The notes under the pieces are model-generated. The model worked only from the letters and a program-made list of their open reading frames with translations, had not been told where the DNA came from and did no database searches. From CAYUYV01 sp964522525 (lineage in GTDB: Bacteria > Pseudomonadota > Alphaproteobacteria > JAJFIK01): 64,000 bases of DNA. A program made the position numbers and the translations under genes. Below, one piece after another: positions 53,023 to 61,739 of this stretch (its first letter is position 1; each line of letters starts with the position of its first letter). The stretch covers positions 1 through 64,000 of the forward strand of contig CAZFWG010000018.1 in assembly GCA_964522525.1 (NCBI GenBank), in the 5' to 3' direction.

Positions 53023-53448
53023 TGCAGGCAGACTGTGGGAGTCGGTGTGCCGTTTGGGCCGCCGAAACGCCCGCAGCCGATCTGACCCATGGCCGTCTTC
53101 GGAACAATCCGGAAGATGAGGATGGTTTCACAACGAGTTCACAATACCGTTCAGGCGGGTGAGCTCGGAAGCGAAGACCGCTCTCGCCTCATCCTGGCCA
53201 CGGCAGCGCCATAAGCTGTTTCGGAATGGAACGGATCGCTCAGGGCTGGGGACGCCATTCGGCCCGTTTCGGCTGTCCCATGCCCTTGTCCGCGACACCG
53301 CGCGAAACGGTGAGGGGGCAGATCATGCGGTGCATGAGGATGGCCGGATAAATCAGCGGCCCGGGCAAGGGTCGTGGCGCTGGGAGTCCCCTCGGGGACA
53401 TGGACAATTGGGACCGAAGGTCGGACGTCAGGGACGATTGGGGCGGAA
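53023..53448 (+). other. Long leader / intergenic region ahead of the MotA-like gene
   Basis: 426 bp with no convincing gene. A 41-codon frame (53089-53214) lacks a ribosome site. A compact palindrome GTCCCC-TC-GGGGAC (53386-53399) lies 49 bases before the MotA-like start and could form a hairpin in the leader. No terminator for the preceding gene was seen. Confidence 0.4.
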
Positions 53449-55263
53449 ATGACCAACATTGATGACACGGCTGTCGACACACCTGTGCCGATGAACTCAC
53501 CGAGGACCTATGTGATCCGGATGGCGGTCTTCCTGCTGATCGTCTTCCTGTTGGGGGTCACTTTTCTGGGGGCTCTGACCACCGCCTTCCAGGGCAATGT
53601 GGCCATCAATTCCCTGATCCTCGGCATTCTCGTCTTCGGGGTTCTCTACGCCATCTCCAAGGTCCTGGCCCTGTCGCCGGAAGTCGAATGGGTGAACACG
53701 TTCCGCAAGGGCGATCCGGGCATGATGGTGCCCCGCAAGACCGCCCTGCTCGCGCCCATGGCGGCGATGCTGCGCGATCGCCAGGGTCCGGTCACCCTGT
53801 CCGCCATGTCGACCCGGGTGATCCTGGATTCGATGGGCGCGCGGCTCGACGAAGATCGGGACAATATCCGCTATATGGCCAATCTCCTGATCTTTCTGGG
53901 GATTTTCGGCACTTTCTGGGGCTTGTTGCAGTCCACGGGCTCGATCCAGGGCGCGCTTGACGGCCTGAGCGTCGGCGCTTCCGCCGATGACGCTTTCAAT
54001 GATCTGAAGGAAGGCCTGAAAGGTCCGCTCGGCGGCATGGACACGGCCTTCTCGTCCTCCCTGTTCGGGATCGCCGGTTCCTTGATCATGGGCTTCCTGG
54101 GGCTCCAGGTCGCCCATGCGCAAAACCGTTTCTACAAGGAATTCGAAGAGTGGCTGAGCACCATCACCTATATCGCCTCCCCCAGCCTTGCGGCGGGTGA
54201 CGGCGCGGGCGGCGGCGCCTCGCCGGAAATGATGGCCGTGCTCGACACCAGCATGCGCAATGTGGACGCCCTGCGCCAGACCATCGAACGGGCCGAGGAA
54301 CGTCGGGCCAACACGGAACAATGGATGGTCCAGACCACGCAGAACATCGCGGCCATGGACGAAGTGATCCGCGCCCAGCGGGAGCTGCTCGGCGGCCTTG
54401 CGGCGATCGCCAAGGAACAGGCCGTTCAGTCCAATGAACATAACCGCCAGAATGTGGAACTGCTGCAGTCGATCGCGGCCAGCGCCCATCACATGGCCGG
54501 CAATGGGGGCCCCGTGCCGGTCGCCCAAGGCGCGGCATCGGCGACGCCCATGGCGGCGCCCAATCTGGGCGGGCTCGAACAGAACATCGCCCAGCTCGTG
54601 GCCCTCACCCAGCAGTCGGACGAAAAGGTCGGCAAGACCCTCGCCTCCTTGCGCGAGATCGCCGCGCGCCTCCTTCAGCATGCGGAGCGGGGGACCGGCG
54701 ATATGACCGTCCAGTCCCTGAAGCAGCTCAACGACACGACGACCCAGTTGCTGGCGGTCAGCCAGGGCGGCGGCGGCGTGGTGAGCGCCAAGGGGACGGC
54801 TGCCGCGCCCATGGATCCCTCCCTCCTCCAACAGCTCAATGCCCGTCTCGACCGTCTGGTGGAACGCGCGGATCAGCAACGCGAGGAAGGCGTCGACAAG
54901 GCGAGCCTTGCCACCCTGCGCAGCCTGGACAAGACGGCCGTCAAGCTTCTGCAGAGCGCCGAGAGCATGGCCCAGAACGCCGGTACCGGTGCGGGCGGCG
55001 AAGGGGGAGCCGGCGTCGGCAATCTCCAGGCCTATCTGCAGGAACTCGTCACCCATGCCCGGGGCTCCCAGGAACGGGAAATCCTTGAGGCCCTACGCAG
55101 CATCAACACCATCGCCCATTCCATGCGGGAAACTGCCGAGGAAGGGCGCGCCGAGCTGCTCAAGGAATTGCGCTCGGAAATGAAGGTGCTGACCAAGACC
55201 ATCGCCGCCCTGATCATCGAGAGCCGGCGGGATAACGGATCCCCGCGCACCGGAAGGGATTGA
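53449..55263 (+). CDS. MotA/TolQ/ExbB-type proton-channel protein with long cytoplasmic coiled-coil tail (ZorA-like architecture)
   Basis: 604 residues from ATG 53449. Four membrane segments: ~24-44, ~51-72, ~142-161 (NLLIFLGIFGTFWGLLQSTG) and ~196-222 (GGMDTAFSSSLFGIAGSLIMG); the last two carry the TolQ/ExbB/MotA channel signature (GTFWGL, TAFSSSLFGI). A cytoplasmic domain lies between helices 2 and 3. Beyond residue ~240 about 360 residues of mostly helical, heptad-like sequence with Gln/Ala/Gly-rich linkers follow, far longer than TolQ or MotA tails and reminiscent of ZorA. Paired 5 bp upstream of a MotB-like gene. No flagellar genes or Zorya effectors are adjacent. Likely a proton-driven stator of unknown output. 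Confidence 0.85.
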   Translation: MTNIDDTAVDTPVPMNSPRTYVIRMAVFLLIVFLLGVTFLGALTTAFQGNVAINSLILGILVFGVLYAISKVLALSPEVEWVNTFRKGDPGMMVPRKTALLAPMAAMLRDRQGPVTLSAMSTRVILDSMGARLDEDRDNIRYMANLLIFLGIFGTFWGLLQSTGSIQGALDGLSVGASADDAFNDLKEGLKGPLGGMDTAFSSSLFGIAGSLIMGFLGLQVAHAQNRFYKEFEEWLSTITYIASPSLAAGDGAGGGASPEMMAVLDTSMRNVDALRQTIERAEERRANTEQWMVQTTQNIAAMDEVIRAQRELLGGLAAIAKEQAVQSNEHNRQNVELLQSIAASAHHMAGNGGPVPVAQGAASATPMAAPNLGGLEQNIAQLVALTQQSDEKVGKTLASLREIAARLLQHAERGTGDMTVQSLKQLNDTTTQLLAVSQGGGGVVSAKGTAAAPMDPSLLQQLNARLDRLVERADQQREEGVDKASLATLRSLDKTAVKLLQSAESMAQNAGTGAGGEGGAGVGNLQAYLQELVTHARGSQEREILEALRSINTIAHSMRETAEEGRAELLKELRSEMKVLTKTIAALIIESRRDNGSPRTGRD

Positions 55264-55268
55264 GCACC

Positions 55269-56342
55269 ATGGCCGCACGGTTGGGCCGCACGCGAGACAT
55301 CTCCGGTGACTATTGGCCCGGATTCGTCGATGCGCTGGCGACATTGGTCCTCGTCATTACCCTGATGATGACCATCTTCATCATGGCGAAACAGTATCAG
55401 GACCGTTTCGCCTCCACGCTCGATACGGAAAACGAGCGCCTCCAACAGGAAATTGCCAATCTCGTTGCCGAACTCAATCTGGAGCGCAGCGAGAAACGGG
55501 GGCTTGCCGAGGAGCTGGGCGAGTTGCGCGCCACCCTCGTCGCCCAGGAAGAGGCGGCGGCCCTGGCCCTCGCCGAAGCGCAAGCGGGCACCGAGGACGC
55601 CACGGCGGATGATCTCGTGGGACCCCAGCCTGTCGCCGGCCCAGCCGCCGACACCGATGGCGAGATCGGCACCCTGCGCAGCCAGTTGGAAGAGGCCCGG
55701 CAGGCGCGTTCCTCAGCGGATGCCGAATTGGCGCTTCTCAATCGTCAGATTGCGGCGCTTCGCGCCCAGATCCAAAGTCTCCAGGCCGCCCTCGACGCTT
55801 CCGAAGAGCGGGACCAGGAGAACCGCGCCACCATTGCCGATCTCGGCAATCGTCTGAACACGGCACTCGCCCAGAAGGTCCAGGAACTCGCCAAATACCG
55901 GTCGGACTTTTTCGGCCGCCTGCGGGAGATCATGGCGGACCGGGAGAATATCCGGGTCGAGGGCGACCGTTTCGTGTTCCAGTCGGAAGTGCTGTTCGGG
56001 ACGGGGACGGCGGAAATCAATGCGGAAGGCAAGCGCCAACTGCGCAAGCTCGCGGCCGCCCTGCGCCAACTCGAAGGGGAGATCCCCTCGGAGTTGAGCT
56101 GGGTGCTGAGGGTCGACGGCCATACCGATGCCAGGCCCATCCGCACCGCCCAATATCCGAGCAATTGGCACCTTTCCGCCGCCCGGGCGATCTCCGTCGT
56201 GGAGTTCCTGCGGAACCAGGGCGTGGCGGGCAGCCGGTTGCTGGCGGCGGGCCTGGGCGAGTTCCATCCCCTCGACCGGGGCGAAACGACGGAAGCCTAT
56301 CGACGCAACCGCCGGATCGAATTGAAGCTCACCCAGCGCTGA
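55269..56342 (+). CDS. MotB/OmpA-family stator partner protein (ZorB-like)
   Basis: 357 residues from ATG 55269; a TTG at 55260 overlapping the upstream stop is an alternative. One membrane helix (~18-40) holds Asp21 in YWPGFVDALATLVLVI, the position of the proton-binding Asp of MotB. A long periplasmic coiled coil (~45-215) follows, much longer than in MotB, then an OmpA-like peptidoglycan-binding domain (~225-355): FQSEVLFGTGTAEIN, VDGHTDARPI, SNWHLSAARAISVVEFL, RNRRIELKL, with the glycan-contacting Asp and Arg retained. It should form a proton channel with the 53449 protein and anchor it to the wall. An intrinsic terminator follows. Confidence 0.88.
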   Translation: MAARLGRTRDISGDYWPGFVDALATLVLVITLMMTIFIMAKQYQDRFASTLDTENERLQQEIANLVAELNLERSEKRGLAEELGELRATLVAQEEAAALALAEAQAGTEDATADDLVGPQPVAGPAADTDGEIGTLRSQLEEARQARSSADAELALLNRQIAALRAQIQSLQAALDASEERDQENRATIADLGNRLNTALAQKVQELAKYRSDFFGRLREIMADRENIRVEGDRFVFQSEVLFGTGTAEINAEGKRQLRKLAAALRQLEGEIPSELSWVLRVDGHTDARPIRTAQYPSNWHLSAARAISVVEFLRNQGVAGSRLLAAGLGEFHPLDRGETTEAYRRNRRIELKLTQR

Positions 56343-56366
56343 ACCAGCGCCTCATGGCAGAAAATG

Positions 56367-56395
56367 AAAGGGCTCTCCTTGCGGAGCCCTTTTTT
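56367..56395. terminator. Intrinsic terminator between the MotB-like and MAPEG genes
   Basis: AAAGGGCTC (56367-56375) pairs with GAGCCCTTT (56384-56392), followed by a T-run (56390-56395). A-rich sequence precedes the stem, so it can also serve the convergent MAPEG transcript on the minus strand. Confidence 0.85.
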
Positions 56396-56402
56396 GGTGC
56401 CG

Positions 56403-56801
56403 TCACGCGAAGACATTCATGAGTGCGAGGAGCATCAGGACCAGGCTCGACAGGGCAAACGCGGTGAAGCGCAGCATCACGCGATTGACCGTGATCTGAA
56501 TGAGGGAATGCACGACCCGGAGCAGCACGTAGATCCACGCCAGCGCCACGGCGAAGCCCCCGTCCATGCCCGTAAGGTGGGAGTAGACCACGAGCGCGTA
56601 AAAGATCGTGGGCTGCTCATGGAGGTGATTGTAGTTGTCGGCGGCCGCCCGAACATCGCTCGGGAAATGGTCAAGGGAGCCGGGATGGCGCGCCTCGTCG
56701 GGCTCCATGCCGCTTTCCTGAATGGCCGGGATCCGTTTGACATACATCCAGACCCACATGAACAGGGTCCAGATGATCAGAGCCAGCATGGGCGTGAGCA
56801 T
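56403..56801 (-). CDS. MAPEG-family membrane protein
   Basis: 132 residues with about four hydrophobic helices: LALIIWTLFMWVWMYV at the N terminus, then after a loop FYALVVYSHL, FAVALAWIYVLLRVVHSLIQI and FTAFALSSLVLMLLALM. The segment ADNYNHLHEQPTIFYAL and RVVHSLIQ match the MAPEG (glutathione-dependent eicosanoid/detoxification) family, with the RVxHS signature. Bacterial members are mostly uncharacterised; some have glutathione transferase activity. 37 bp downstream of the beta-helix gene, probably last in its operon. Confidence 0.88.
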   Translation of the reverse strand: MLTPMLALIIWTLFMWVWMYVKRIPAIQESGMEPDEARHPGSLDHFPSDVRAAADNYNHLHEQPTIFYALVVYSHLTGMDGGFAVALAWIYVLLRVVHSLIQITVNRVMLRFTAFALSSLVLMLLALMNVFA

Positions 56802-56838
56802 TGTTGTTTCCTCCGCTTATAGTGATGTTCGGGCGCCT

Positions 56839-58188
56839 CTACCCTTCCCCGTCCAGACGCAAGGGATCGAAATCCTCCGGATCGTAGTCGACCTTGGCCC
56901 GCTCGATATCCCGGCCACAGAAGGCGCCGAGACAGTCCGGCCCGTAGGCTGCCGGGCGCACATGAGCAGCGCATTGTGCCAGGTCCCGGTCACGCGGGGT
57001 GTCCGTGGCGCCACGGATCCGGTTGCCGCGCCCCCCGCCAAGAACAACCTTGTTCTGATTTTCAGTCTCTGGAATGCGCGCATTCTCATTGTCACGCACA
57101 TCGACATGGGACACGTAATAGGCCCCGTGCCGCGAGGGGCCCATGTCCCGTACCGAAAGGGTCACCCGGCTGCGCGTCCCGAACCGGTTGCGGTAGATGG
57201 AGACATTCGAGGACTCCGCCAGATGAATATCGGCGAAGGCATTGTCCTCGAAACTGTTGAAGCAGACCTGACCGTCCTCGTAGTCGCCGGCGGTGGGACC
57301 GCCATCCTCCGACTGACTACCCTCGATCTGCAGGGCCGCCATCCATTTCTGGGTGTGGGGTTCCTGCATATTGGCGAAACGGCTGAAGCGGATCACATAG
57401 TCCCGGATGCGCCAGTCGAGCCACAGGGCGGACCCCTTGTGATCCTCCGAACGTACATGTTCGATCACCACATGGTCGGCCTGCAGAATCTTGGTGCAAT
57501 TGGTGTAGGCAGGCGCGGCGACCAGATCCATCTTGTTGCAGCCGGTGAAGGTCGCGCGGGAAACCGTCAAATTCCGGAGTTTCGGATTCTGCCCGGTGAT
57601 CGTGCCGGCGGCTTCCGCGTTCAGGAAATGGGCGTTCCGGCGCTCAATGCCGTCGACCACCGTGTCGACCACCATGGCGTCATGGCCGGTGAGCCCGATT
57701 CCATTGGCCACCCTTTCAATCCGTACACTGTCAATAACCCAGCCCTTGCCGGCGCCGATCACCTGCAAGCCTTGCTCGGCAAGGGTGCTTTGGCCGCCCT
57801 CCCCCCTGCCGCCTCTGGCGTAGCCGGGACCATCCGTAATCAGAAAGCCCTTGATGTAGGTACCGGGCGCACCATCCGCCGTCGCGGTGCCGACACGGAA
57901 CCGGCAATCGTGAAAGCCGATCTCGCGGCGGCCGTCGCCCTCGATATGGGCGCCGTAAAGCGTTTCCGAGACGATACGGAGATTTTTCTTGTTGCAGATG
58001 GAGATCCGTTCCGGATAGCGGCCGGGCCGCACCAGGATCGTATCGCCGTCCCGGGCTTTCTTGACCGCCTTCTGGATCCGCTCCCCCGGCTCCACGATCA
58101 GCAGATCCGCGCAAGCCTCGGACGCCAGGAACAGACCGCCCGCCACAAGGCCGAAGACGGCCGACGCCACGCGCCGAAGATCACCCAT
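56839..58188 (-). CDS. Exported parallel beta-helix (pectate-lyase-fold-like) protein
   Basis: 449 residues. N-terminal signal (VASAVFGLVAGGLFLASEACA). Then LLIVEPGERIQKAVKKARDGDTI and LVRPGRYPERI, the usual entry to a right-handed beta-helix, followed by repeating strands: LRIVSETLYGAHIEG, GWVIDSVRIERVANGIGL, DHVVIEHVRSEDHKGSALWL, VSIYRNRFGTRSRVTL. Several cysteines are present (e.g. ISICNKK, FHDCRF, TGCNK, TNCTK), consistent with periplasmic disulfides. No carbohydrate-lyase catalytic set was recognised; substrate unknown. Its ATG overlaps the stop of the paraoxonase-like gene (TAATG), so the two are coupled. Confidence 0.85.
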   Translation of the reverse strand: MGDLRRVASAVFGLVAGGLFLASEACADLLIVEPGERIQKAVKKARDGDTILVRPGRYPERISICNKKNLRIVSETLYGAHIEGDGRREIGFHDCRFRVGTATADGAPGTYIKGFLITDGPGYARGGRGEGGQSTLAEQGLQVIGAGKGWVIDSVRIERVANGIGLTGHDAMVVDTVVDGIERRNAHFLNAEAAGTITGQNPKLRNLTVSRATFTGCNKMDLVAAPAYTNCTKILQADHVVIEHVRSEDHKGSALWLDWRIRDYVIRFSRFANMQEPHTQKWMAALQIEGSQSEDGGPTAGDYEDGQVCFNSFEDNAFADIHLAESSNVSIYRNRFGTRSRVTLSVRDMGPSRHGAYYVSHVDVRDNENARIPETENQNKVVLGGGRGNRIRGATDTPRDRDLAQCAAHVRPAAYGPDCLGAFCGRDIERAKVDYDPEDFDPLRLDGEG

Positions 58189-59267
58189 TACTCAACTCCG
58201 CTACACGACACGATATGGGGTTCAAAGACGGATCCGATCAGGAGCGTGCCCTCATGATAGGCCCCCACGCTTGAGCCCGAAATCTGCGCGCCCGTATCGA
58301 TATAGACCTCCTCCGACACACTGCTTGTGCCGGTGCCCACAAGGCTCAAGACCTGGACAAGGGACGGCGACAGGGCCTCGGATTTGGCGGCATGGTCCTG
58401 GAACGCGAACAGTTTGGGATGATTGGCGATCCACAAACGGCCTTCCGTATCCACATCGATATTGTCGGGCCCGACGCCGGCATCCACGACATTGAGCAGC
58501 GTCAGAGATCCGCTTCCGGCGTCCCGGTCATAGATCCGCACGGTGCCGTCGGTGGTTTCGGCCACATAGACCCGTGTTCCGTCCGCATTGAGCGCAATCC
58601 CATTGGCGAAGGTCAGGCCGTCGGCCACGGTCCGGGCGGCCTCGCCATCGTGATAGACCACATCGGTCAGATCGAGGCGGAGATAGAGTTCGACCGAATT
58701 GCGCAAACTGCCTTGGGGATAATGGAAATCATTGGTGGTGTAAAAACGCCGGGGACCGACGGCCGCCACGTCATTCGGGGACCGAAACAGAACATCCCTC
58801 ACCGTGGTGTCATGGGTCAGGACAGGCTGAAAGCCGGTGTCGTCGACGATGAAGATCTCTACGGCGTGGTCCTTTCCATCCTCGGAATGGGTCACGGCGA
58901 AGATCCGCTTGTCCGTGCCGTCAGGGGATGTCCAAAAACTGATGCCATGGGGGTGGAAATCATCGAGAAGGCCCGAGGTCAGGCCGATAATGCCCCGCTC
59001 CGGGTCCTCCAGGCGCATGGCATAAAGGCCGCCCCCCTGCCCCCAGCGCCGGTCGGTGGCGGACAGATAGACCCAGCCCGTCTCCCGGTCGATCACGAGA
59101 TCCTCGACGCCCGCCGGCGACTTGATCACCTTGCAGGCACTGTTATCCGTATACGTGACTTCGGTGAAGACACCGGCCTTGATCGACAGGGTCGCGACCG
59201 TCCACAGAAGAAACCCGCCCGCCACGGCCACGATCAGGCAAAACACAATCACCAGGAAACGCATCAT
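58188..59267 (-). CDS. Paraoxonase/arylesterase-like (SMP-30 superfamily) beta-propeller protein, membrane-anchored
   Basis: 359 residues; the start ATG 59267 (or 59264) overlaps the ABC gene stop. An N-terminal helix (FLVIVFCLIVAVAGGFLLWTV) anchors or exports it. The six-bladed propeller shows paraoxonase-type motifs: AGVEDLVIDRETGWVYLSA, HPHGISFW, SPNDVAAVGPRRFYTTND, FANGIALNADGTRVYVAET and GPDNIDVDTEGRLWIANHP, containing the Asn/Asp/Glu calcium ligands of PON1-like lactonases. Likely a periplasmic lactonase or esterase; actual substrate unknown. Coupled to genes on both sides. Confidence 0.85.
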   Translation of the reverse strand: MMRFLVIVFCLIVAVAGGFLLWTVATLSIKAGVFTEVTYTDNSACKVIKSPAGVEDLVIDRETGWVYLSATDRRWGQGGGLYAMRLEDPERGIIGLTSGLLDDFHPHGISFWTSPDGTDKRIFAVTHSEDGKDHAVEIFIVDDTGFQPVLTHDTTVRDVLFRSPNDVAAVGPRRFYTTNDFHYPQGSLRNSVELYLRLDLTDVVYHDGEAARTVADGLTFANGIALNADGTRVYVAETTDGTVRIYDRDAGSGSLTLLNVVDAGVGPDNIDVDTEGRLWIANHPKLFAFQDHAAKSEALSPSLVQVLSLVGTGTSSVSEEVYIDTGAQISGSSVGAYHEGTLLIGSVFEPHIVSCSGVE

Positions 59268-61162
59268 GCGTCGTTCCTCTCCTTCAGTGAGCCGCCGCCG
59301 TCACCGCCCGTTTCGGAGCCGAAACCCGGTCCGAGACCCGCGCCGAATTGCAGGGCCGCCAGCCGGGCATAAAGGCCGCCTTGCGCGATCAGCTCGTCAT
59401 GGCGCCCGACCGCCACGACCTTCCCCTGATCCATGACCACGATGCGGTCGGCGCGCTGGACCGTGGCCAGGCGGTGGGCGATCACCAGGGTGGTGCGACC
59501 ACGCATGACCTGCTCCAAGGCCTGCTGGACCAGATGTTCCGATTCCGCATCGAGGGCACTCGTGGCTTCATCCAAAAGCAAAATGGGCGCATCGCGCAAT
59601 AGGGCACGGGCAATGGCGATGCGCTGGCGTTGTCCGCCGGACAGGGTCATGCCCCGCTCACCCAGCGTGGTCTCGTAGCCGTCCGGCAGGGCACGAATGA
59701 ACGCGTCCGCCGCCGCGGCCTGGGCCGCCGCCTTCACGGCCGCGTCATCGGCATCGGGCCGCCCGTAGCGAATGTTCTCAAGGGCCGTATCCGCGAAAAT
59801 GACCGGATCCTGCGCCACCAGGGCCAGGCGGCCGCGCAGATCCTGGGGCACGAGATCCCTCACCGGACAGCCGTCAATGGCGACCGTGCCTTCCTGGACG
59901 TCATAGAAGCGCAGCAGAAGTTGAAAAACAGTCGATTTGCCCGCCCCCGAGGGACCCACCAGGGCCACCGTTTCCCCGGCCGTCACATCCAGGGAAAACC
60001 CATCGAGGGCGGTCTGGCCCGGCCTTGTGGGATAGGAAAACCGGACGTCACGGAACGAAACGGTGCCGAGAGCCGGCTGCGGCAGGGCGATGGGGGCGGC
60101 CGGCGCCCGGATCTCCGGCTCCACGGTCAACAGCCCGACGAGACGCTCCGTGGCCCCCGCCGCCCGCTGGAGATCCCCCCAAACCTCGCTCAAGGACCCG
60201 ATCGAACCGCCGAGCAGCGCCGCATAGAGCATGAACTGCCCCAGCTCGCCGCCCGACATGGTGCCGTCGATGACCGAGCGCGCGCCGACCCACAACACGC
60301 CGACAATGCTGGCAAAGGACAGGATGATGGCCATGGCGCTCAGGAGGGAGCGCATCCGGGTCCGGCGCAGGGCGATGGCGAAAGTGTGCTCGACGGCGCC
60401 CGCATAACGCTCCCGGTCGAGCGCTTCATGGGTAAAGGCCTGGACGGTCTGAATGGCCGACAGGCTTTCCCCGGCAAGCGCGCTCGTATCCGCCAGCCGG
60501 TCCTGGCTCGCCCGCGAAAGACGGCGCACGGCCCGTCCAAAGAGGATGATGGGACCCACCACCAGGGGCGCACAGGCCAAGACCAAGCCCGAGAGCACCG
60601 GGCTCGTCCAGATCAGGAGCGCCACACTGCCCACCAGGGTCAAGAGCGTGCGCGTGGCGATGGAGACGCTGGAGCCCACCACGGTCTGAATGAGGGTCGT
60701 GTCGGCCGTCAGCCGGGACAACACCTCGCCCGTGCGCGTGACCTCGAAAAAGGAAGGGCTCAGCGTCGTGACATGGCCGTAGACATCCCGGCGCAAATCC
60801 GCGACGACCCGCTCCCCGAGCCAGCTCACGCAATAAAAGCGCGCAGAGGAGGCAATCCCCAGAAGCACGGCCACGCCCAGAAGACCAAGAAAGGCCTGGT
60901 CGATCGATGCCGCATTGTCCTTGGAAAAACCCAGATCGATCATCTGGCGCACGGCAAGCGGCAGGCTCAAGGTTGCCGCTGCCGCCAGCAACAGGAAGAA
61001 CATGGCGATCAACAGCATGCCGGGATAGCGGCCCACATATGGCAGAAGGGCCCGCAAGGGGCGCATGTCCCGCCCCTTCGGACGGCGCTCCGCCGCCTGG
61101 TCGTTCAGGGCTGTCATGACCGCGCCGCGATCCGTCTCCACCTGTCCTTGAGCGCTGGTCAA
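59264..61162 (-). CDS. ABC exporter, fused permease and ATPase (MsbA/ABCB-like half-transporter)
   Basis: 632 residues from TTG 61162, which has GGAGG 8-9 bases upstream; ATG 61117 is an alternative without a good SD. Six membrane helices lie within residues ~40-330, followed by an ATPase domain: Walker A VGPSGAGKST (~402-411), Q-loop LVAQDPVIF, signature TLSGGQRQRIAIARALL, Walker B ILLLDEATSALD, and H-loop VIAHRLATV. Homodimeric type IV exporter of lipids, drugs or other hydrophobic cargo. First gene of the ABC / paraoxonase-like / beta-helix / MAPEG operon, suggesting export and processing of an envelope or extracellular compound. Confidence 0.94.
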   Translation of the reverse strand: MTSAQGQVETDRGAVMTALNDQAAERRPKGRDMRPLRALLPYVGRYPGMLLIAMFFLLLAAAATLSLPLAVRQMIDLGFSKDNAASIDQAFLGLLGVAVLLGIASSARFYCVSWLGERVVADLRRDVYGHVTTLSPSFFEVTRTGEVLSRLTADTTLIQTVVGSSVSIATRTLLTLVGSVALLIWTSPVLSGLVLACAPLVVGPIILFGRAVRRLSRASQDRLADTSALAGESLSAIQTVQAFTHEALDRERYAGAVEHTFAIALRRTRMRSLLSAMAIILSFASIVGVLWVGARSVIDGTMSGGELGQFMLYAALLGGSIGSLSEVWGDLQRAAGATERLVGLLTVEPEIRAPAAPIALPQPALGTVSFRDVRFSYPTRPGQTALDGFSLDVTAGETVALVGPSGAGKSTVFQLLLRFYDVQEGTVAIDGCPVRDLVPQDLRGRLALVAQDPVIFADTALENIRYGRPDADDAAVKAAAQAAAADAFIRALPDGYETTLGERGMTLSGGQRQRIAIARALLRDAPILLLDEATSALDAESEHLVQQALEQVMRGRTTLVIAHRLATVQRADRIVVMDQGKVVAVGRHDELIAQGGLYARLAALQFGAGLGPGFGSETGGDGGGSLKERNDA

Positions 61163-61216
61163 GAAGACCCCTCCTCTTCGTGCAAAACCGGTTGCGGCCC
61201 GACCCGTTCGCGGCCC

Positions 61217-61245
61217 TTGATGCCGACCGCCGCCCGCGCTATAAG
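61217..61245 (+). promoter_or_regulatory. Promoter of rpmE
   Basis: TTGATG (61217-61222), a 17-bp spacer and TATAAG (61240-61245): a near-consensus sigma-70 promoter, fitting a ribosomal protein gene. The start would be near 61252, giving a leader of about 150 nt before rpmE. A 14-codon frame (61264-61308) with TGAGGA just upstream lies in that leader. Confidence 0.65.
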
Positions 61246-61403
61246 CCGCAACTTACTGAGGACATGGCGCGGGCGAAAAGCCAAGACAAGCGGTCAATGG
61301 TTTATTGATCCGATGGTGCCCGCAGAACGCGATTTGCGGCCCCGATCCTCACCGAATTTTCCCCAAAAATCGCGCTTTACGAGTGCGTGAAGGACCCGGA
61401 CCG

Positions 61404-61625
61404 ATGAAGAAAGACACTCACCCGGACTATCACATGATTACGGTCGTGATGACCGACGGCACCACCTTCCAGACCCGCTCCACCTACGGGTCGGAAGGCG
61501 ATACGCTCCAGCTCGATATCGACCCCTCGACCCACCCGGCATGGACCGGCGGGTCCCAGACCCTGGTCGACCGGGCGGGCCGCGTCAGCCGCTTCAAGGA
61601 CAAGTTCAAGGGCTTTGTCAGCTGA
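61404..61625 (+). CDS. rpmE: 50S ribosomal protein L31 (zinc-independent type)
   Basis: 73 residues from ATG 61404 (AAGGA about 9 bases upstream). Starts KKDTHPDYHMITVVMTDGT, with THPAWTGGSQTLVDRAGRV near the end, matching alphaproteobacterial L31. No cysteines, so it is the C-minus form that does not bind zinc. L31 bridges the 50S central protuberance and the 30S head. Monocistronic with its own promoter. Confidence 0.95.
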   Translation: MKKDTHPDYHMITVVMTDGTTFQTRSTYGSEGDTLQLDIDPSTHPAWTGGSQTLVDRAGRVSRFKDKFKGFVS

Positions 61626-61739
61626 TCCGCGATCGTGGGGCCATTCGTTATTCCCCCCACCCATAGACAAGTCGCGTGGGCGGCCCCAATCGGCGGGCCC
61701 CCATTGATTGGATAAGAGGTTTGAACATAGGAGGCGGCT

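Noticed and set aside
53089..53214. A 41-codon frame in the leader of the MotA-like gene
   Set aside because: No ribosome site before its ATG and no recognisable features; probably chance.
51917..56342. A complete Zorya antiphage system
   Set aside because: The stator pair resembles ZorA/ZorB, but no ZorC, ZorD, ZorE, ZorF or ZorG-like helicase or nuclease is nearby; neighbours are SuhB and an unrelated minus-strand operon.
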